Part shown: positions 60,089 to 64,000 of the stretch, piece by piece
Layout: each line of letters opens with the position of its first letter
Numbering within the stretch: the first letter of the stretch is position 1
Source: Spirogloea muscicola
Lineage: Eukaryota > Streptophyta > Zygnematophyceae > Spirogloeales > Spirogloeaceae
NCBI GenBank assembly: GCA_009602725.1
Contig: WELB01000012.1
Coordinates: 371,772 to 435,771 of the forward strand
Direction of reading: 5' to 3'
Length of the DNA: 64,000 nt
Translations under genes and position numbers: made by a program
The notes under the pieces: generated by a model
The model's input: only the letters and a program-made list of their open reading frames with translations
Database searches by the model: none
Told to the model about the DNA's origin: nothing

Positions 60089-62910
60089 ACGGTCATGGAC
60101 CACAAGTACAAGCTGCTAGCATCTATTGCCCAGTCATTGAAGGCCCGAGTAAAGGCAGGAGGAAGGCAGCTGGAAGAGGCACAAGCCCAGGTTAGAGGAC
60201 AATACCTGTGACATCGAATGTGAATGCCTGAAGCTAACTCGCTTCTAGGTCTTTCATTTACGAAATTTGCTGCTATGATAGCAGCCTACCAAGTGTGCAT
60301 TGTCCAAAGTGTTAGGAGGCATGATCAGAAAGAGCCTTCTGCCTAAAACCATTTTGCTGTGGTCCAAGCAGGCCATATGACCTGTTTTCCATATGAAATG
60401 TATCTGTCCAGGATAGCTACCCACTGTCACTTTGAGACCAAGATGTAGATCAAACATCAGAGGTTTGCTTTAGTCAAGCCATGTGTTTCATTCTGTAGTG
60501 TCCTACCTCATGGCGCAGGTAGAGAAGAGGAAGGAATTACTGCTGTCATCCTGCCACGTGATGACAGTGAGCACAACATGGCCCCGTTGAGTGCTCATTG
60601 GAAGGAAGAAGTCTTTTGCATCTGGGAAGGGTGGTGTGCCTACAGCTGCTGGTACCTTGGCGACTAATTTCTAGCAGATTCCTTGACCTAAGACAGGCTG
60701 GTCTTGCATATGGCAGCAAAGTGCTGAGCGCCAAGCCTGCTGCCAGCTGGAATTACCCGAAGGTGCAGCCCTGAAAGTGTTGGAAGTGATGGACATTGAG
60801 CAGCATGTAGTTGGAGACACACTTGCCATTGCCGCGCGTCTGCAGAGCTGCCTTCCAAAGTATGATAGGCTTACCATGAATGACCTTGCACAGCCTTCGA
60901 TCTGCACTTCTAAATCAGAGCCTAGCTGGGAATCAGACAGCAGAGCGCAGCATTCAGTATGACTAAGCTAGTAGCAAACTCCATCTGTGGTCCTGCTTCT
61001 GGTGCAGCGCTCCATTTCTGTACAAGTCAGTGTGACAAAGGCCAGTAGCATATGTTACATGGGATTTCTGGATGCAATTGCCTGTATGATGGCTCTGACA
61101 AGGGCGAAGGGGATGCAGGCAGTATCAGCTTGCAAACGTATATCTGCTGCCCGCTTGTCATCAAGGGCCAGCAACATGTCGTTCATCAGGACAACCATTT
61201 TGCAACCTCCAGCAGCCAGACTTCAATGTTGTGCTCTCCATGCCAATCAGTGCATTGTGGGGGCTTGACAACCCCATGTCTGTCGATACGCTTGTAGTGG
61301 CGTCGATTCAACTCAAGGACTGCTTTGAAGGAGTCAAAACGCTAGGTGGATATATAAGGACGCAAGTTGTGTATGCTATTCAAGCTCTACCTTCAATTGA
61401 CGTCCACATCCAACAGCTTTTACAGCCACTGCTTTCATCCCAAGTCCCAAGTACATGCTGGCAAGGTACAGTGTAGCTCAGGTTGTGCATTTGAATTTTT
61501 CCACATGAAAGCCCAGTGCTCGGCTGCTTGCATGTTGGCAGAAAGATGTGGCCTTACACATCTACTGCTCTGGCATCTGGCCTTGTGGGTGATCAGCTGC
61601 TGTCAGATCGGAACTTCTTGTGTCAGCAGTGGGGGAAGCTTCCTTACCAGCCGCACTTGATGAGATCATCACGTGCGCACTCCATATGGATCACAGGCCA
61701 GCTCGCTATGTACCAACTTGTGTGGTAGGCCCCTCTGATTTCGCATGAAGACCAGATATGCTTTTTGTGCTTTCTTGTTATTGTTGTCATGACATATGAT
61801 GTCTATCATATGTCATGACTCTTAGGCAGCTGCTTGGTCCTGTACTACTGGGCCTCAGTGCGACATTCTCTTGCCCAGCTTCGGCGAGCACTGCAGCAAT
61901 GGTACAATTATGCGCATGCTTGTCACTGTAGCTTGTCACTGTTGCTAGGCTGGCAGCAATGCTCACAAGTAGTAAGATTCATTCCCTTTGGGCAGGGCCA
62001 ATTGGGCCTGGTTGCAAAGCCGGGCAGCCCATGTGCAGATGCAACTTTGACAATCCTCAAGCATGTTGCACACCTCACGATTCGAGCAATGGACAAGGAC
62101 CGGCTTGCTATTTTGCAGCAGTCGGTCTTCTTTGAGCTACCACCCGGTACATACTTGGTTTGTGAAGGCTTCTTTGCCTGATTAAGCAAACACATCTGAT
62201 TCCCATGACAAACAAGGCTGAAGGACATTGTGTGCAATATGCTTTGTGGAAACAACATAAAGTGGTATGTCTGTCAGCTGTGGATTGTTGACTTGCCAGC
62301 TTGTCATGCTGCACACCAGGTTGCCATATGTCAACTGACAACACCAGCCTGGAGGCACTTAGTGCATCAGCAGCCTTTGCAGTCGCCCTTCTTGAGGAAG
62401 TGGATGCTTCAGACCAGCTCACTGTGCAAAGCAGCTTGTCAGCACATTGCTGGCAAGAAAGACAGAGCATAATGCTTGCAAAGGCAAGGACGGATGCTCT
62501 TTGCATGCAGCTCCTTATGTTCTTTAGACCCCATTTGGATCCACGGCTACACACTTGACAATTGCAAAGTGACTAAACAAGAGCACAAATCTCCTCATTA
62601 TGGGATGTGGAGCCTTCTCATCTCAAGGAGCCTCTCAGGTTGCTATGGACAGCCCCGGCCACCTTCCAGCAGCTTCACTTTCATCACTTCGTGTGCAGCT
62701 CCACTCGTCCACACCGCAAGAGTGGGCCTTTGCCACTGCTCTCGTGATGCTGGTGCATTGCTACGCAGGCGTTTGCTTGCTGCTCAGACTCTCCTTCTGA
62801 TGTGGTCATCACTATGTGGGCCCTCATGTACCAGTTGGCTCTTTTGCAGGGATGTGGTGAGTGGTGGAATGAGCTGTGGCTGGCCAGTCCGAGAGGAACT
62901 TCTCTGAGCT
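60089..62910 (+). CDS. Unidentified multi-exon gene, partly traced
   Basis: I do not recognise this protein. Three exons chain at phase 0: 60089-60190 (HKYKLLASIAQSLKARVK, then a charged helix ending QLEEAQAQ), 60519-60557 (VEKRKELLLSSCH) and 60717-60956 (QLELPEGAALKVLEVMDIEQ, DTLAIAARLQSCLPKYDRL, MNDLAQPS). A fourth likely exon, about 61216-61450, reads LSMPISALWGLDNPMSVD, FEGVKTLGGYIRTQVVYAIQ and ALPSIDVHIQQLLQPLLSSQ. Further plausible segments are LPAALDEIITCALHMDH (about 61635-61685), RAMDKDRLAILQQSVFFELP (about 62080-62145) and STDNTSLEALSASAAFAVAL (about 62330-62395). The first part looks like a coiled coil; the rest is helical and Leu-rich, like a tether or scaffold subunit (inference). 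The 5' end may lie near 59.7-60.0 kb (SWLPTAPWVRLHFDDF). Start, end and several joins are unresolved. Confidence 0.5.
61786..61819. repeat. Perfect 15-bp inverted repeat with 4-base loop
   Basis: GTCATGACATATGAT and its exact reverse complement flank the loop GTCT. The arms themselves contain palindromes (GTCATGAC, CATATG). It lies between coding-like segments of the unidentified gene, probably in an intron. Confidence 0.9.
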
Positions 62911-63930
62911 AGGCAAGGGGCCTCTTGCTGTTCCTCTTCATTCTTATAAGGCCAAGTTCTCACAGTCACGGTTCATCTAGGAGCCCGGTTTCCTCATTCT
63001 TCTGCTGGACCGAGGGCGCACCAGTGACCAGCTTGTACCTTAAGAGGGGTTTGAAGGCCTCAAGGATAAGAGGAGGCTGGCCACTCCTCTACAGTGCCCC
63101 CAACATGGGGATCAGGGGGGAGCACGCAGAGAGCTGTCATCGTTGGCTGCAGGGAGAAAGCGCTTGCATGTTAGGAGAGCATTTGTGGAGGCCAGCCAAG
63201 TGCTTACAAGGATGGGTCTGGGTGGTACTTTACAAATACAGGCCAAAAAGGGTACTCCCTCAGTACTCCCTCGGAGCAGAATGAAGGAGCTGGCTAAGAG
63301 GGGGATTTGAGAGTACCACTACAAGCCAGAGGCAGCTGCGAAAGCTTGACCACTTCTATGCAACAGTGGAGACAGTGGGGGCAGTGGGGACACGGATGCC
63401 CAGTCCATAGACACCAGCCCCAACTGCACAATGCCCCAGGGGGCTTTGCACCCTGCTTGAACCACGTGCCCCGTATGTGCCCAGTACAGTGCACCTCGCA
63501 GAAGGTCGTGAGTCACTCGACTAAGTGCTCTGGGCACTGTGAAGCATGTTAATCCTTATCCTCATTGTAGCCTCCTTCGTATTGGGTCGACGCCTTGGCC
63601 AGGTGCAGGGTAAGCATACATGGCATTGCCGGCAAGTGCAAGTGCCAGGCCTGCCCGCAAGTGCACGGCGTGAGCTTTGGAACGGTGGAAGGAGGCAAGC
63701 ATGGAGAAGGTCCGTCTGAGTGCTGACTTGGCGGGTCAGCTTAGCGGCAGGTGATGTACATCTGTCAATGTGCTTGCCTTGGTACTTGGCCATTTTTTCG
63801 TCTCTCCATTACGCAATAATGGAGTGCAGGGCTTAGTCCCCTTCGGATATATGCTCAATTTGGCGATAGGCAGCTGGAGATTGTTGGGAGTGCCCTTAAC
63901 CCAAAAGAGACGACCACTCTGTCAGTGGGA
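62911..63930 (+). repeat. Intergenic with family B copy 3
   Basis: A family B copy at 63732-63795 reads GGGTCAGCTTAGCGGCAGGT, then TGATGTACATCTGTCAATGT and GCTTGCCTTGGTACTTGGCC. It matches the copy at 311-382 and, inverted, 3631-3720. The rest of the stretch shows no gene I can support. Confidence 0.65.
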
Positions 63931-63973
63931 CGCCGCCGCCGCCGTCGCCGCCGCCGCCGCCGCCGCCGCCGCC
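63931..63973 (+). repeat. CCG trinucleotide microsatellite
   Basis: About 14 near-perfect CCG/GCC units with one CGT interruption stand immediately before an ATG at 63974. Confidence 0.95.
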
Positions 63974-64000
63974 ATGGCTGTCGCGGCGGCGCCGGGCCAG
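63974..64000 (+). CDS. Possible gene start cut by the window edge
   Basis: ATG at 63974 in strong context (gccgccATGGCT) opens MAVAAAPGQ to the edge. The CCG-rich island before it is like those at the other gene starts. Nine codons are too few to identify anything. Confidence 0.35.

Noticed and set aside
63731-63973. Microsatellite and repeat block as a possible CRISPR-like array
   Set aside because: The repeats are continuous trinucleotides without spacers, and the organism is a eukaryote.

Overview
This window is nuclear DNA from a eukaryote, most likely a green alga or another early-branching member of the green plant lineage. The genes are dense with GT-AG introns, most of them a few hundred bases long, and most 3' splice sites read tgcag. 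The dynamin is the plant DRP1 type and the VPS13 is the plant type with inserted PH and DUF946/Vps62 modules. The 5S rRNA resembles land-plant 5S, and degenerate TTTAGGG (plant-type telomere) patches are present. The genus cannot be named from the sequence alone.

Layout, left to right. (1) 1-4061: a small three-exon minus-strand gene of unknown function (1061-1876), then repeat-rich intergenic DNA. (2) 4062-31643, plus strand: one giant VPS13 lipid-transfer gene, 67 exons traced and one short exon unplaced, about 4,700 residues. (3) 32401-~40223, minus strand: a full-length ABCB (P-glycoprotein type) transporter, tail to tail with VPS13; its 5' end falls in or beyond an assembly gap (40408-40628). 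(4) 40640-42476: a cluster of a dispersed repeat. (5) 42477-45989, minus strand: a short-form tRNase Z with a likely organelle transit peptide, head to head with the start of an unidentified plus-strand gene (46301 onward). (6) 48494-53949, minus strand: a complete 620-residue dynamin-related protein, DRP1 type. (7) 55754-57447, plus strand: IMP3, the U3 snoRNP S4-domain protein, 182 residues. (8) 57.8-59.7 kb: a repeat cluster containing one 5S rRNA gene. (9) about 60-62.9 kb, plus strand: an unidentified multi-exon gene. (10) The window ends in a CCG microsatellite followed by a possible start codon at 63974.

Exon boundaries were chosen by hand from homologous protein order, GT/GC-AG sites and codon phase. 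In VPS13, ABCB, tRNase Z, DRP1 and IMP3 the listed exons keep one continuous frame except where stated. A recurrent compositional feature is a GC-rich, CCG-repeat-bearing island at nearly every gene start, set against a more AT-balanced gene body. The genes do not form a shared pathway; VPS13, ABCB and DRP1 all act on membranes, while tRNase Z, IMP3 and 5S rRNA belong to RNA processing and translation. No mobile element with a recognisable transposase or reverse transcriptase, no CRISPR array and no tRNA gene was seen. The most unusual content is the repeat families and the uncharacterised small genes.
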